Assembly: GCA_001898485.1 (NCBI GenBank)
Contig: MKTY01000019.1
Location: 186,001 to 250,000, forward strand
Source of the DNA: Sphingobacteriales bacterium 46-32
GTDB lineage: Bacteria > Bacteroidota > Bacteroidia > Chitinophagales > Chitinophagaceae
Direction of reading: 5' to 3'
Length of the DNA: 64,000 nucleotides
The notes beneath the pieces were generated by a model. The model was not told where the DNA came from, ran no database searches, and was given only the letters and a program-made list of their open reading frames with translations. Position numbers and translations under genes: made by a program. Below, piece after piece: positions 1-10,010 of this stretch (position 1 is its first letter; each line of letters begins with the position of its first letter).

Positions 1-32
1 AGAGTAAATTTTGATTCAATTCCCTGATACTG

Positions 33-500
33 ATGGACTTTCTTGGAGAATACGAGGCAACTCTGGACTTAAAGGGTCGCTTCCTTCTCCCGGCAGGCTT
101 TAAAAAGCAGCTGCCGGAAGAGGAAAGTCTTCGCTTTGTTATTAACAGGGGGTTTGAAAAGTGTTTGACCCTGTACCCTTTGAAGAGCTGGGAGCCACTT
201 TTTGCACGAGTAAAAGCGCTGAATGAGTTTGATCCGAGAGCACGTGAGTTTAAGCGCTGGTTTTTGAACGGGGCCACTTACCTGGAGCCGGATACCGCAG
301 GCCGACTGCTGGTACCGCCAAACCTGAAGGGCCATGCGGATCTGACAAAAGACATCGTGCTGGTGGCCGTGGGCGACAAAATTGAAATCTGGGATAGTAA
401 TAAGTACAAACAGTTCTTTGATTCATTCTCACCGGAAGCATTCAGTGACCTGGCCAATGAAGTGATGAATAAGAATCCGGGTATTCCTGGTTTGTCATGA
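33..500 (+). CDS. mraZ: MraZ, transcriptional regulator of the division/cell wall cluster
   Basis: MraZ is a DNA-binding protein of the AbrB/SpoVT fold that binds repeats upstream of the dcw cluster and controls it. The 155-residue product has the two expected half-domains, each with the family motif: DLKGR at residues 12-16 and DTAGR at 87-91. The length fits the family. It is the first gene of the dcw cluster, and its TGA overlaps the ATG of rsmH by 4 bases, so the two are probably translationally coupled. The window begins only 32 bases upstream, so its operator repeats cannot be examined; a TA-rich stretch with TTTG at 10-13 could be the end of a promoter. Assignment is secure from motif and position. 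Confidence 0.96.
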   Translation: MDFLGEYEATLDLKGRFLLPAGFKKQLPEEESLRFVINRGFEKCLTLYPLKSWEPLFARVKALNEFDPRAREFKRWFLNGATYLEPDTAGRLLVPPNLKGHADLTKDIVLVAVGDKIEIWDSNKYKQFFDSFSPEAFSDLANEVMNKNPGIPGLS

Positions 501-1444
501 GTAATACCCATGACATAGGATCAGGGGTGCCGGATACGGGGGGCAACGATTATCATGTGCCGGTGCTGTTGCATGAAGCCATTGATGGCCTGGCTGTAAA
601 GCCAGACGGTATCTATGTGGATTGCACGTTTGGTGGCGGAGGCCATGCGCGGGCGATACTGCAAAAACTGGGACCACAGGGGCGACTGATCGCTTTTGAC
701 CAGGATGCAGATGCCCAGCGTAATCTGCCAGCCGATGATCGCTTGCTGTTTATACCACAGAACTTCAGGCACCTGCAGCGTTTTTTACGCTTGCACCAGG
801 TGACTGCTGTAGATGGGATCCTTGCCGACCTGGGAGTTAGCAGTCACCAGTTTGATGAAGCAGACCGTGGTTTTTCCACCCGCTTCGATGCTCCCCTCGA
901 CATGCGCATGGATCAGCGTCAGACGCGAACAGCCTACGATGTGGTGCAAACCTATACTGAACCGCAACTGCATAAGTTGTTTGAGCAGTATGGCGAGGTC
1001 ACCAATTCAAAAACGCTGGCCAAAACCATCGTTCAGATTCGTAACCAGGTATCACTGCAAACCATCAATGGATTCAAGAATGCACTTCGGGGAGTGGTGA
1101 AAGGAAACCCGAATAAGTACTTTGCCCAGGTGTTTCAGGCGTTGCGCATAGAAGTAAATGAGGAGTTGATTGTATTGACAGAACTGCTGCAGCAAATCCC
1201 AAAACTACTGAAGCCCGGTGGCCGGGCCGCTATCATCACCTTTCATTCTCTCGAAGACAGGCTGGTAAAAAATTTCTTCAGACGCGGTTCATTTGATGAG
1301 CCCGAAGAGAATCCTTTTTTCAATACCGAACCTGAGAATGAATTGCTGGTAATAACCCGCAAACCGATCAGTGCTACTGAAGAAGAGTTGAAGCGAAACC
1401 CCCGGGCCAGGAGTGCAAGGCTTCGGGTGGCAGAAAAAAAATAA
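497..1444 (+). CDS. rsmH: 16S rRNA (cytosine1402-N4)-methyltransferase RsmH
   Basis: RsmH (MraW) methylates N4 of C1402 in 16S rRNA using S-adenosylmethionine. The 315-residue product shows the N-terminal HVPVLLHE motif (20-27), the SAM-binding glycine-rich loop at about 41-52 (VDCTFGGGGHAR), and the DLGVSS motif near residue 115. Length is typical. It starts inside the mraZ stop codon (ATGA overlap) and lies second in the dcw cluster. It is followed by an 84-base gap holding a stable hairpin before the ftsL-like gene. Confidence 0.97.
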   Translation: MSNTHDIGSGVPDTGGNDYHVPVLLHEAIDGLAVKPDGIYVDCTFGGGGHARAILQKLGPQGRLIAFDQDADAQRNLPADDRLLFIPQNFRHLQRFLRLHQVTAVDGILADLGVSSHQFDEADRGFSTRFDAPLDMRMDQRQTRTAYDVVQTYTEPQLHKLFEQYGEVTNSKTLAKTIVQIRNQVSLQTINGFKNALRGVVKGNPNKYFAQVFQALRIEVNEELIVLTELLQQIPKLLKPGGRAAIITFHSLEDRLVKNFFRRGSFDEPEENPFFNTEPENELLVITRKPISATEEELKRNPRARSARLRVAEKK

Positions 1445-1477
1445 GGCCTGCTCATTTTCCCCCGGAAAATAAAGGCC
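1445..1477 (+). promoter_or_regulatory. Two-part hairpin between rsmH and ftsL-like gene
   Basis: Directly after the rsmH stop, GGCCT (1445-1449) can pair with AGGCC (1473-1477), and inside it ATTTTCC (1454-1460) pairs with GGAAAAT (1464-1470) around a CCC loop. No T-run follows, so it is not a canonical terminator; it may stabilise or process the mRNA. The structure is read from the sequence; the role is inferred. Confidence 0.4.
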
Positions 1478-1528
1478 CTGACATAATAGAAAGTCTATAT
1501 CCTGTGAGTTGACCATTGGCGAAACCAC

Positions 1529-1903
1529 GTGAAAACCAGAAAAAATTGCGGCATGCAGGAAGCAGCAGAAACAGTGAATGATAATAAGAACGGCATGAAT
1601 GCTGGCTGGAAAAGATGGCTCAACTATCAATCTGTAGTACGCCAGGTTCCTTTCTTTCTTTTCCTCACACTGCTGGCCGTAATCTATATCTATAACGGAC
1701 ACCATGCCGATAAAACAGTGCGCCTTATCAGCCGCACAGCTAAAGAGGTGAAAGAACTGCAATACGAATATAAAACACTGAAAGGTGAAGTGATGTTCCG
1801 TAGCAAGCAGAGTGAACTGGCCAAAGCAGTGGAGCCACTTGGGCTAAAGGAACTGACAGCCTCACCTGTAGTGCTGGGAGTAACGCAGAAGAAAGAACAA
1901 TAG
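1529..1903 (+). CDS. FtsL-like bitopic division protein
   Basis: This is a small bitopic protein: a polar N-terminus, one membrane segment at about residues 40-56, then a short extracytoplasmic helical region (about 62-100) with coiled-coil character. That plan, plus its place between rsmH and the class B PBP gene, matches the FtsL position in dcw clusters; FtsL links the divisome core to FtsW/FtsI. Sequence similarity between FtsL families is weak, so the call rests on topology and synteny. The frame opens with GTG at 1529; ATG codons at 1553 and 1595 are alternative starts that leave the membrane segment intact, and no clear Shine-Dalgarno decides between them. Confidence 0.75.
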   Translation: MKTRKNCGMQEAAETVNDNKNGMNAGWKRWLNYQSVVRQVPFFLFLTLLAVIYIYNGHHADKTVRLISRTAKEVKELQYEYKTLKGEVMFRSKQSELAKAVEPLGLKELTASPVVLGVTQKKEQ

Positions 1904-1927
1904 AAATGACTTGGACGGTGTTTCGGT

Positions 1928-4156
1928 ATGGCCCCGGCTCTACCAGCGGGGCCTACGCCGAAACTGATTAATATAAATAAACCAACTGCCAGACTGGACC
2001 CTGGCAGACCATCAGGACGGACATTGGAAGTAAGACGTGATATATTATGGCGTGTGTATGTCAGTTTTCTCGGCATGGTTGTGCTGAGTGTGCTGATCCT
2101 GGGCAAAGCCTTCTATATCCAGCGCGTGGAAGGTGCTCACTGGCGTACCATGAGCGATAGTCTGCATCAGCATATTGTGGAGTTGGATGCCGAGCGTGGC
2201 ACCATTTATAGTGAAGATGGACAAATGCTGAGTACTTCCATGCCTCAGTTTGATATCTACCTCGACTTTATGGCCGATGGCCTTCGCGATAAAAACGGAA
2301 AAGTATTCAGAGAGAACCTTGATTCCTTCTCGCTGGCTTTGTCAAAACATTTTGCCGATAAATCAGCAGCTGAGTATAAGACCATGCTCAAGGAAGGTTA
2401 TAACAAGCGTCGCCGTTACTTTCCGCTGAAGAAAAAAATTTCCTTTGAAGACTACAAGGCATTTCGCCAGTTTCCGCTCGTGCGCCTGGGACGCAACAAA
2501 AGTGGGGTAATCGTGGAAGAAAGCAGTAAGCGGTTATCTCCCTTTGGTCTCCTGGCCAATCGTACCATCGGACTTTCCCGTGAGCATATTGCCAGCAATG
2601 GGAAAACCAAAAAACAGAACGTAGGTCTGGAAATGTCATACGACTCGCTGCTTACAGGCGAGAAAGGACAGCGCGTGGTTCGCTTTGCTGCAGCCGGAGC
2701 TATTCCGGTAGAAGGCACACAGGTAGAGCCCGAAAATGGCAAAGACATATATACCACACTCGATGTAAACATCCAGGACATTGCAGAAAATGCATTACTG
2801 CGCCAGATGGAATCTACCGAGTCGATCTATGGTACCTGTATTGTGATGGAAACAAAAACAGGTAAAATCAAAGCGATTGCCAACCTGGGCCGCCGGCCCG
2901 ATGGCAGCTACTGGGAAGATGACAACTATGCCCTTCGTGTGACTGAGCCGGGCTCTACCATCAAACTGGTTACCCTGCTGGCGGTACTCGAAAAAGGTAC
3001 ATCACGTCTCGACGACCTGGTAGAAGTGGGTACTGCGGGACATATGATGGTAGGCCCCCGGAATGTAAATGATGCCGAACGTCAGCCCAAGGCAGTACAA
3101 ACGGTAAAAGAATGTTTTGCGCACAGCTCCAATGTGGGAATGAGTAAGATAGCGTATAAGGCTTTCCAGGATCGGCCACAGGAGTTCAGGGAGTACCTGC
3201 ATAAGTATCACATGGATCGTGTATCGCCCATTGATCTTTCCAATATTCCCAAGCCGCGTGTGGCGCCGCTTGATAAAAAGAATGGCGGTGTGATGAATAT
3301 GATCACGATGAGCTTTGGCTATGCCGTACAGGTAAGCCCCATGCATACACTTACGCTCTACAATGCGATTGCCAACAACGGTCGCATGATGAAGCCTTAT
3401 CTCGTAAACAGCATTCGCAGAGATGGGGTTGTGTTGAAACAATTTGAACCAACCGTGCTGGAAGAAAGTATCGCGAGCGAGAAAGCAATAAAGGCCGCCC
3501 GCGAAAGTATGGAAGCAGTGATCACAGAAGGTACAGGACGACCTGCATTCAAAGACATGCCGTTTCCGATAGCAGGTAAAACCGGTACCGCACACGTGTA
3601 TGATGGCAATATCAAGTACAGTGATGGTATTTACCAGGCGTCGTTTGTAGGATATTTTCCTGTCAACGATCCGCAATATAGCTGCATTGTAGTGATCCGT
3701 TCCAAACCGCATGCAGCAGTGCATTATGGAGGCTCACTGGCCGGGCCTGTATTTCGTGAAGTGGCCACCAAACTGTATGCTATGTATGTGCAACCAAAAA
3801 CGCCCATGCAGTATACAGTACCCAAAGACAGCACAGTATTTCTCTATGCCGGCAATGCTGCAGATATGAAGCAGGTGTATAAAACCCTGCAGGTAAATTA
3901 TACCGATTCTGCTGCTGAGAACAACAACTGGGCTACCGCCTATGCAGTAAACTATCAGCCGGTACTGAAATCGCAGAATATAGGAAAGCAGATGATGCCC
4001 AATGTACGGGGTATGGGATTGAAAGATGCACTTTACCTGCTGGAAAGTATGGGAGCGAAAGTGAGTGTAAAAGGAAAAGGAAAAGTGAACACGCAGTCGT
4101 TGCCTGCAGGTACCGCACTTGCAAAAGGAACGGCCGTGCAACTGGAACTGAATTGA
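1928..4156 (+). CDS. ftsI: Class B penicillin-binding protein (FtsI/Pbp2B type) with PASTA domain
   Basis: Septal peptidoglycan transpeptidase. The 742-residue protein has a cytoplasmic N-terminus, one membrane anchor at about 43-63, a PBP dimerisation domain, and a transpeptidase domain with all three active-site motifs: STIK at 343-346 (catalytic Ser343), SSN at 400-402 and KTGT at 551-554. A single PASTA domain occupies about the last 60 residues. This is the SpoVD/Pbp2B arrangement rather than the shorter enterobacterial FtsI, and it is usual for Bacteroidota dcw clusters. It lies 24 bases after the ftsL-like gene and is followed by murE. It should act with FtsW (8676) as the septal synthase. 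Confidence 0.95.
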   Translation: MAPALPAGPTPKLININKPTARLDPGRPSGRTLEVRRDILWRVYVSFLGMVVLSVLILGKAFYIQRVEGAHWRTMSDSLHQHIVELDAERGTIYSEDGQMLSTSMPQFDIYLDFMADGLRDKNGKVFRENLDSFSLALSKHFADKSAAEYKTMLKEGYNKRRRYFPLKKKISFEDYKAFRQFPLVRLGRNKSGVIVEESSKRLSPFGLLANRTIGLSREHIASNGKTKKQNVGLEMSYDSLLTGEKGQRVVRFAAAGAIPVEGTQVEPENGKDIYTTLDVNIQDIAENALLRQMESTESIYGTCIVMETKTGKIKAIANLGRRPDGSYWEDDNYALRVTEPGSTIKLVTLLAVLEKGTSRLDDLVEVGTAGHMMVGPRNVNDAERQPKAVQTVKECFAHSSNVGMSKIAYKAFQDRPQEFREYLHKYHMDRVSPIDLSNIPKPRVAPLDKKNGGVMNMITMSFGYAVQVSPMHTLTLYNAIANNGRMMKPYLVNSIRRDGVVLKQFEPTVLEESIASEKAIKAARESMEAVITEGTGRPAFKDMPFPIAGKTGTAHVYDGNIKYSDGIYQASFVGYFPVNDPQYSCIVVIRSKPHAAVHYGGSLAGPVFREVATKLYAMYVQPKTPMQYTVPKDSTVFLYAGNAADMKQVYKTLQVNYTDSAAENNNWATAYAVNYQPVLKSQNIGKQMMPNVRGMGLKDALYLLESMGAKVSVKGKGKVNTQSLPAGTALAKGTAVQLELN

Positions 4157-4179
4157 TCAACTAATTATAGCGGAGCGAA

Positions 4180-5643
4180 GTGTTATTACGGGATGTATTA
4201 TATAAGGTAGCTATCAGGTCCGTATCGGGGTCAACCGAAGTGGATGTAACCGATGTGCAGATCGATTCCCGCAAAGTGAAGCAGGGTACTGCATTTGTAG
4301 CAGTAAAAGGAGTGGCGGCAGATGGACATGCTTTTATAGATAAAGCAGTAGAAGCAGGCGCGATAGCCGTAGTGTGTGAACAATTGCCAGCCTCGCAGAA
4401 AGAAGGAGTGGTATACCTGCAGGTGCAGAACAGTGGTGCAGCCGCTGCCTGGATGGCACACAACCTGTATGGTCAGCCATCAGAAAAGCTGAAGCTGGTT
4501 GGTGTGACAGGAACAAACGGAAAGACAACGATTGCCACGTTGCTATATAAGCTCTTTACATCATTGGGATATACCTGCGGACTCATCAGTACGGTCGAAA
4601 ACAGGATAGGTAATGATATAGTACCTGCCACACATACCACACCTGATGCCGTAAGCCTTAATCAACTGCTGGCACAAATGTTGCAATCGGGCTGCTCACA
4701 TGTTTTCATGGAAGTAAGCTCACATGCTTTGCACCAGCACCGCGTTACAGGTTTACAATTTGCCGGCGGCATATTCAGCAATATCACACACGACCACCTG
4801 GACTATCATAAAACCTTTGATGAATATATAAGGGTTAAAAAAAGTTTCTTCGATGGTCTGCCTTCATCAGCATTTGCAATCAGTAATGCAGATGACAAAC
4901 GCGGCGTAGTGATGCTGCAGAATACCGCTGCTCACAAGTATCTCTACAGCCTGCGCACGCTGGCCGAGTTTAAAGGAAAGATTATTGAAAACAGCCTTTC
5001 CGGACTGGCCATGACTATTAATGACCAGGAAGTGCATTTCAGACTGATCGGAGAATTCAATGCCTACAACCTGCTTGCTGTCTATGCAGCAGCAACCTGC
5101 CTGGGCGAAGAAAAGAGTGAAGTGCTGCGCCAGCTGAGTGTGCTGACAGGAGCGGAAGGGCGGTTTGATTATATCGTATCGCCAAAGGAACGCATCATCG
5201 CCATTGTGGATTATGCCCATACACCCGATGCCCTGTTGAATGTACTGGCCACGATCAACAAGCTGAAAAAAGGATATGAGCAGGTGATCGCAGTAGTGGG
5301 TTGTGGTGGTGACCGCGATAAAACAAAAAGACCGGTAATGGCCGCAGCAGCAGTAGAGCATAGCGATAAGGCCATTTTTACCAGCGATAATCCGCGATCG
5401 GAAGACCCCGCTCAAATTATTCGGGATATGGAAGAAGGGTTGCCGGCTGCAGCAAGACGCAAGTATATCGCCATTACAGACAGGCAGGAGGCTATCCGTA
5501 CCGCTATCAGCCTGGCCAAACCAGACGATATAGTACTCATAGCCGGTAAAGGACATGAGAAATATCAGGAAATAAAAGGAGTGAAACATCATTTTGACGA
5601 TAAGGAAACCGTGCAGCAGATATTTGAACAATTAGGAAAGTAA
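4180..5643 (+). CDS. murE: UDP-MurNAc-L-Ala-D-Glu:meso-diaminopimelate ligase MurE
   Basis: MurE adds the third stem-peptide residue in the cytoplasmic stage of peptidoglycan synthesis. The 487-residue product has the ATP-binding motif GTNGKTT at 111-117 and a DNPRSEDP motif beginning at 403. DNPR is the signature of enzymes that use meso-diaminopimelate instead of lysine, so the wall is predicted to be of the DAP type, as expected for Gram-negative bacteria. The start is GTG at 4180, 23 bases after the PBP stop; no good ATG lies near the conserved N-terminus. The gene lies inside the dcw operon. Confidence 0.96.
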   Translation: MLLRDVLYKVAIRSVSGSTEVDVTDVQIDSRKVKQGTAFVAVKGVAADGHAFIDKAVEAGAIAVVCEQLPASQKEGVVYLQVQNSGAAAAWMAHNLYGQPSEKLKLVGVTGTNGKTTIATLLYKLFTSLGYTCGLISTVENRIGNDIVPATHTTPDAVSLNQLLAQMLQSGCSHVFMEVSSHALHQHRVTGLQFAGGIFSNITHDHLDYHKTFDEYIRVKKSFFDGLPSSAFAISNADDKRGVVMLQNTAAHKYLYSLRTLAEFKGKIIENSLSGLAMTINDQEVHFRLIGEFNAYNLLAVYAAATCLGEEKSEVLRQLSVLTGAEGRFDYIVSPKERIIAIVDYAHTPDALLNVLATINKLKKGYEQVIAVVGCGGDRDKTKRPVMAAAAVEHSDKAIFTSDNPRSEDPAQIIRDMEEGLPAAARRKYIAITDRQEAIRTAISLAKPDDIVLIAGKGHEKYQEIKGVKHHFDDKETVQQIFEQLGK

Positions 5644-5681
5644 ACGAATCAGCGAAAGACAATAAACCATTAACCAGCAAT

Positions 5682-6950
5682 ATGCTTTATCATTTATTTG
5701 ATTGGCTCAACAAACAAAACATCGACTTCCCGGGAAGTGAGCTTTACCGCTTCATTTCTTTCAGGGTGTTGCTGGCCGTATTGTTGTCGTTGCTGATTAC
5801 CCTTATATACGGAAAAAGGCTCATCCGCCTGCTGCAAAGAAAACAGGTGGGCGAGTCGGTACGCGACCTGGGTCTGGCTGGCGAACAACAGAAAAAAGGT
5901 ACACCCACTATGGGAGGTATCATCATCATCCTGGGTATTGTAGTGCCTACCCTGCTCTTTGCCCGCCTCGATACAGTATACATTCAGCTGATGCTTGTTG
6001 CTACCGTATGGCTGGGTATTATCGGTTTTGTAGACGATTATTTAAAACTGCGCGCCAAACGACTGGCACAGGAGCAGGGTGTAGCATATAAAAAAGGCGA
6101 TAAAGACGGACTGGCGGGCTGGTTCAAGATCCTGGGCCAGGTGGGATTGGGTATTACTGTAGGAGCAGTCCTGATTTTTCATCCCGATGTAAAAATCTGG
6201 CGCGAATACCAGGGCACGCCCAAAGCTGAAGTGATCACGAAGATGGTGAATGGTAAAGAGAAACACTTTGTAGAAACGAAGGAGCCGGTTACTACCATAC
6301 CGTTTGTAAAAAATCATGAATTCAACTATACCAAGCTGCTGCCCGAAGCGCTGAGAAAGTATGCATGGGTATTGTATATACTGGTGGTGATTTTCATTAT
6401 CACGGCTGTATCGAATGGTGCCAATATAACGGATGGGCTCGATGGACTGGCCACGGGAACTTCGGCATTGATAGGAGTGTGTCTGGGCATCTTTGCCTAC
6501 GCCAGTGGCAGCTTCGTATTTGCCGATTATCTCAATATCATGTATATACCCGAACTGGGTGAGTTGTCGATATTCCTTGCTGCCATGATTGGCGCCTGTG
6601 TGGGCTTCTTATGGTACAACTCTTACCCCGCCCAGGTATTTATGGGCGATACGGGTAGCCTTACGCTGGGTGGCATCATTGCAGCTATTGCCATCATTGT
6701 ACACAAGGAATTGCTGATACCGATTTTCTGCGGCGTTTTCCTGGTAGAAAATCTGAGTGTGGTAATACAGGTCACTTATTTCAAGTATACCAAACGAAAA
6801 TATGGCACGGGCCGCAGGGTTTTCCTGATGAGTCCATTGCACCATCACTTTCAGAAAAAGGGATATCATGAGGCAAAGATTGTGACGCGATTCTGGATTA
6901 TGACGGTATTGTTTGTGTTGCTGAGCATAGCTACGTTGAAGTTAAGATAA
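5682..6950 (+). CDS. mraY: Phospho-N-acetylmuramoyl-pentapeptide transferase MraY
   Basis: MraY transfers phospho-MurNAc-pentapeptide to undecaprenyl phosphate, making lipid I at the inner membrane. The protein is polytopic with the conserved acidic motifs FVDDYLK and [10 protein letters not shown], and a C-terminal [11 protein letters not shown] loop. At 422 residues it is longer than the roughly 360 of E. coli MraY. The excess is largely a hydrophilic insertion between about residues 165 and 220; to my knowledge such an insertion is common in Bacteroidota. It lies in the dcw operon between murE and murD. Confidence 0.96.
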   Translation: MLYHLFDWLNKQNIDFPGSELYRFISFRVLLAVLLSLLITLIYGKRLIRLLQRKQVGESVRDLGLAGEQQKKGTPTMGGIIIILGIVVPTLLFARLDTVYIQLMLVATVWLGIIGFVDDYLKLRAKRLAQEQGVAYKKGDKDGLAGWFKILGQVGLGITVGAVLIFHPDVKIWREYQGTPKAEVITKMVNGKEKHFVETKEPVTTIPFVKNHEFNYTKLLPEALRKYAWVLYILVVIFIITAVSNGANITDGLDGLATGTSALIGVCLGIFAYASGSFVFADYLNIMYIPELGELSIFLAAMIGACVGFLWYNSYPAQVFMGDTGSLTLGGIIAAIAIIVHKELLIPIFCGVFLVENLSVVIQVTYFKYTKRKYGTGRRVFLMSPLHHHFQKKGYHEAKIVTRFWIMTVLFVLLSIATLKLR

Positions 6951-7107
6951 CAGAAAGGATAAGATAGTACGAACGGACTTATTGAAAAACCACCACCCTA
7001 TTCCACGGATCCGAACCCCGTGATGGTTGTCTCTGATGAATGAATTGTGGTGCATTACCAAATCAATGCTTGTGAAGAACCATTTTCCGTACGCTCATTG
7101 AAAAGCT
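6951..7107 (+). other. mraY-murD spacer with possible stem-loop
   Basis: This 157-base gap is the first long one inside the wall-synthesis genes. CACCAC (6991-6996) can pair with GTGGTG (7047-7052), enclosing a second stem CACGG (7004-7008)/CCGTG (7018-7022). No TAnnTTTG promoter and no T-run are present. I see no gene in it. Confidence 0.3.
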
Positions 7108-8445
7108 ATGGGTAAACGTCTCGTCATATTAGGAGGGGGAGAGAGCGGAGTAGGAGCCGCCCTCCTGGCGCAGCAGCAGGGATACAATGTATACCTGGCA
7201 GATGAAGGTTCTTTGAAACACGAATACCGGCAAACGCTGCAGCAGGCCGCGATACATTTCGATGAAGGAAAAGTATCGGCCGATCTGTTGCTGGCTGCCG
7301 ATGAGGTGATGAAAAGCCCCGGTATACCGGAGAAGAATGAATGGGTGAAAAAGATACGGGCAAAGGGCATTCCGGTGATCAGTGAAATAGAACTGGCTTA
7401 CCGGCACAAAGGCAATAGCCGCATCATCGCCATCACCGGCAGCAATGGTAAGACAACCACCACTGCACTTACCTGGCATATCTGTAAAAAAGGTGGCCTC
7501 GATGCAGCCCTGGTGGGCAATATCGGCTACTCATTTGCCAGACAGGTAGCAGAAGATCCAAAACCGGTATATGTGGCAGAGATCAGCAGTTTTCAGCTCG
7601 ACGATATCCATACGTTCCGGCCTGATATTGCGATCCTGACCAACATCACAGAAGATCACCTGGACCGCTACGATTATAAGTTCGAAAACTATATCCGTAG
7701 CAAATTCAGGATCGCAGACAATCAGCAACCCAGTGATTACTTCATATATAATGCAGACGATGAAGTAACCATGAAGTATATAAAACAATTCGATATACAC
7801 GCAAACCAACTGCCAATCAGTATGAAAACAGAAACTAAAGGAGCTTTTATCAAAGACGGGGATATGTACGTACGGACAGGAGAAGAATTCACCAGTATGA
7901 GTGTATATGATTTTGCCCTTAAAGGGAAACATAACCAATATAATACCATGGCAGCATGTGTGGCCGGATCTACAATGGATATCCGGAAGGAAAAGATCAG
8001 GGAAGCCGTGCAGGACTTCCAGAGCCTGGAGCATCGGATGGAGCCTGTGGCCACTGTACGGGGTGTGGAGTTTATTAACGACAGCAAGGCAACCAATGTA
8101 AACTCTACCTGGTATGCGCTGGAAAGCATGACAAAACCCACTATCCTGATCCTGGGTGGTGTAGATAAAGGAAATGATTATTCACTGATTGCCGACCTGG
8201 TAAAAGAAAAAGTACGGGCTATCATTTGCATGGGTACCGACAACCGGAAGATACATGAAGCATTTTCTTCCATAGTCAATCCCATCGTAAATACAGAGAA
8301 TGCACATGATGCTGTACAGGCGGCTTTCCATTTTGCCAACAAAGGCGATGTGGTATTGCTGAGCCCTGCCTGCGCTTCTTTTGATCTGTTCAAAAACTAT
8401 GAAGACAGGGGGAATCAGTTTAAGAAAGCAGTGAAGGAGTTGTAA
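7108..8445 (+). CDS. murD: UDP-MurNAc-L-alanine:D-glutamate ligase MurD
   Basis: MurD adds D-glutamate to UDP-MurNAc-L-Ala. The 445-residue protein has an N-terminal Rossmann-like start (GGGESGVG near residue 9), the Mur ligase P-loop GSNGKTTTT at 111-119, the ITEDHLDRY motif of the central domain and the NDSKATN motif of the C-terminal domain. Length is normal. Its stop codon (8443-8445) lies inside a short repeat that is duplicated about 94 bases downstream, so the 3' end of the gene is part of a repeat array. Confidence 0.96.
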   Translation: MGKRLVILGGGESGVGAALLAQQQGYNVYLADEGSLKHEYRQTLQQAAIHFDEGKVSADLLLAADEVMKSPGIPEKNEWVKKIRAKGIPVISEIELAYRHKGNSRIIAITGSNGKTTTTALTWHICKKGGLDAALVGNIGYSFARQVAEDPKPVYVAEISSFQLDDIHTFRPDIAILTNITEDHLDRYDYKFENYIRSKFRIADNQQPSDYFIYNADDEVTMKYIKQFDIHANQLPISMKTETKGAFIKDGDMYVRTGEEFTSMSVYDFALKGKHNQYNTMAACVAGSTMDIRKEKIREAVQDFQSLEHRMEPVATVRGVEFINDSKATNVNSTWYALESMTKPTILILGGVDKGNDYSLIADLVKEKVRAIICMGTDNRKIHEAFSSIVNPIVNTENAHDAVQAAFHFANKGDVVLLSPACASFDLFKNYEDRGNQFKKAVKEL

Positions 8446-8651
8446 GTGGTAAGTGAGGAGAAAGGTAGAAGGTGAAAGGTGAAAGGCAGATGGAGGAGTA
8501 TAAACAAATAAATAGCCTTATACACTAATGGAGTTGTAAGTGATAAGTAGTAAGTGGTAAGTGAGGTAGACGGTAGAAGGTGAAAGGTAGATGTAGGGAG
8601 AAATAAACAAACAAGGGGCCTTATACCCTATACCCTTAACCTTTAACCTTA
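8436..8651 (+). repeat. Heptamer-rich array downstream of murD, duplicated unit
   Basis: The murD-ftsW spacer is made of 7-bp units (RTAAGTR and AGGTRRA types) in two tandem copies. The segment GGAGTTGTAAGTG occurs at 8436-8448, where it contains the murD stop, and again at 8530-8542. Pyrimidine-rich units of opposite sense (CCCTTAACCTTTAACC) close the array at about 8628-8650, so the ends can fold together. No promoter or coding sequence is evident. Confidence 0.75.
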
Positions 8652-8675
8652 TCAGGACAAATTGAATCTTTGTAA

Positions 8676-9941
8676 TTGGACGCAATAAAAGACATACGAT
8701 TTACTGAGCTGGGCAATAGCCTTCAGCCGCGTAACCTGCTCAGCAAGACCAGGGGCGATAAAGTGATATGGGCGCTGGTGATCCTGCTGGCGCTGGTGTC
8801 TCTGCTGGCGGTATACAGTGCTACCGGCTCGCTGGCCTACAAAAATTATAAAGGCAATACAGAAATATACCTGTTCAAGCAGGTGGCTTTTATCATCATT
8901 GGTGTATTGGTAGTATACTTTGCCCACCTGGTCAATTATACTGTCTATGCCCGGGTGGCAACCATCCTGTTTTTACTCTGTATTCCACTGCTGATCTATA
9001 CCCTGTTTTTTGGGGTGCGTATGAACGAAGGCAGCCGCTGGATCCGTTTGCCGCTGATCAATATGACCATGCAAACATCCGATCTGGCCAAACTTGCATT
9101 GTTTATGTACCTGGCGCGACTACTCAGCCGTAAGCAGGACGTGATCAAGGATTTTAAAAAAGGCTTTTTACCTGTAATGGCGCCGGTAGCTATTACCTGT
9201 ATGCTGATTGCACCAGCCAACCTGTCAACCGCATTACTGCTGGGTGCCAGTTGTATGATGCTGCTGTTTATCGGCCGGGCCAGAACCAAACATATCCTGC
9301 TGGTAGCAGGTGTGGCACTTATCCCGATCATGTTTCTGGTTATAGCTGCCGTTACCCGACACAAGGCAGGTGAACAGGAAACTGCTGCAGTAGCGAAATC
9401 ATCATCGGGCTTATTTGGAAGGGTAGACACATGGATCGGGCGTGTTGAGAATTTTATTTATGGTGGCAAAGAAGCAGACGATGATGATATGTACCAGGTA
9501 AACCAGGCCAAAATGGCCATTGCCAAGGGTGGTTTACTGGGTGTGGGGCCAGGACACAGCACTATGCGCGACTACCTGCCCCAGGCATACAACGATTTCA
9601 TTTTTGCCATCATTATTGAAGAGTATGGATTTGCGGGGGGAATGTTTATCGTGTTTATATATCTCGTTTTTTTATACAGGTGTATACGGATTTTTAAAAG
9701 ATGCCCTTATGCGTTTGGCGCATTCCTGGCACTCGGTCTCAGTTTTACACTAGCCATTCAGGCAATCGCCAATATGGCCGTGACAGTAAACCTGTTTCCG
9801 GTTACAGGGGTTACGCTGCCACTGGTGAGTATGGGTGGGTCCAGTTTCATCTTTACCTGCCTGGCTATCGGCATCATATTGAGTGTGGCGCGTAATGTGG
9901 AGAAACTGGAAGGCAGTGAAAGGCAAAAGGTAGAAGCATGA
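8676..9941 (+). CDS. ftsW: Peptidoglycan glycosyltransferase FtsW (SEDS family)
   Basis: FtsW is the septal SEDS-family glycan polymerase that pairs with the class B PBP at 1928. The product is polytopic, with the family motif GVGPGHSTMRDYLPQAYND in the C-terminal half and the conserved tail PLVSMGGSS. At 421 residues the length is usual. The frame opens with TTG at 8676; no ATG lies before the first membrane segment, so TTG is the best start. The final codons lie in a purine-rich heptamer-like stretch that runs on past the stop. Confidence 0.94.
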   Translation: MDAIKDIRFTELGNSLQPRNLLSKTRGDKVIWALVILLALVSLLAVYSATGSLAYKNYKGNTEIYLFKQVAFIIIGVLVVYFAHLVNYTVYARVATILFLLCIPLLIYTLFFGVRMNEGSRWIRLPLINMTMQTSDLAKLALFMYLARLLSRKQDVIKDFKKGFLPVMAPVAITCMLIAPANLSTALLLGASCMMLLFIGRARTKHILLVAGVALIPIMFLVIAAVTRHKAGEQETAAVAKSSSGLFGRVDTWIGRVENFIYGGKEADDDDMYQVNQAKMAIAKGGLLGVGPGHSTMRDYLPQAYNDFIFAIIIEEYGFAGGMFIVFIYLVFLYRCIRIFKRCPYAFGAFLALGLSFTLAIQAIANMAVTVNLFPVTGVTLPLVSMGGSSFIFTCLAIGIILSVARNVEKLEGSERQKVEA

Positions 9942-9995
9942 CGGTAGAAGGTATGTAAGTCTTTTTAACCTTTTACCCTTAACCTTAAACCTTAT
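9920..9995 (+). repeat. Short heptamer array at the ftsW 3' end
   Basis: Purine-rich units (GGTAGAAGG type) span the ftsW stop and are followed by pyrimidine-rich TTAACCY units at about 9965-9993. This is the same family as the murD-ftsW array. Confidence 0.5.
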
Positions 9996-10010
9996 AGCGT
10001 AGTAGAACAA

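Noticed and set aside
6991-7052. Possible tRNA remnant in the mraY-murD spacer
   Set aside because: On the - strand a GGTTCGGATCC segment resembles a T-arm, but the loop length is wrong and no acceptor, D or anticodon stems can be built.
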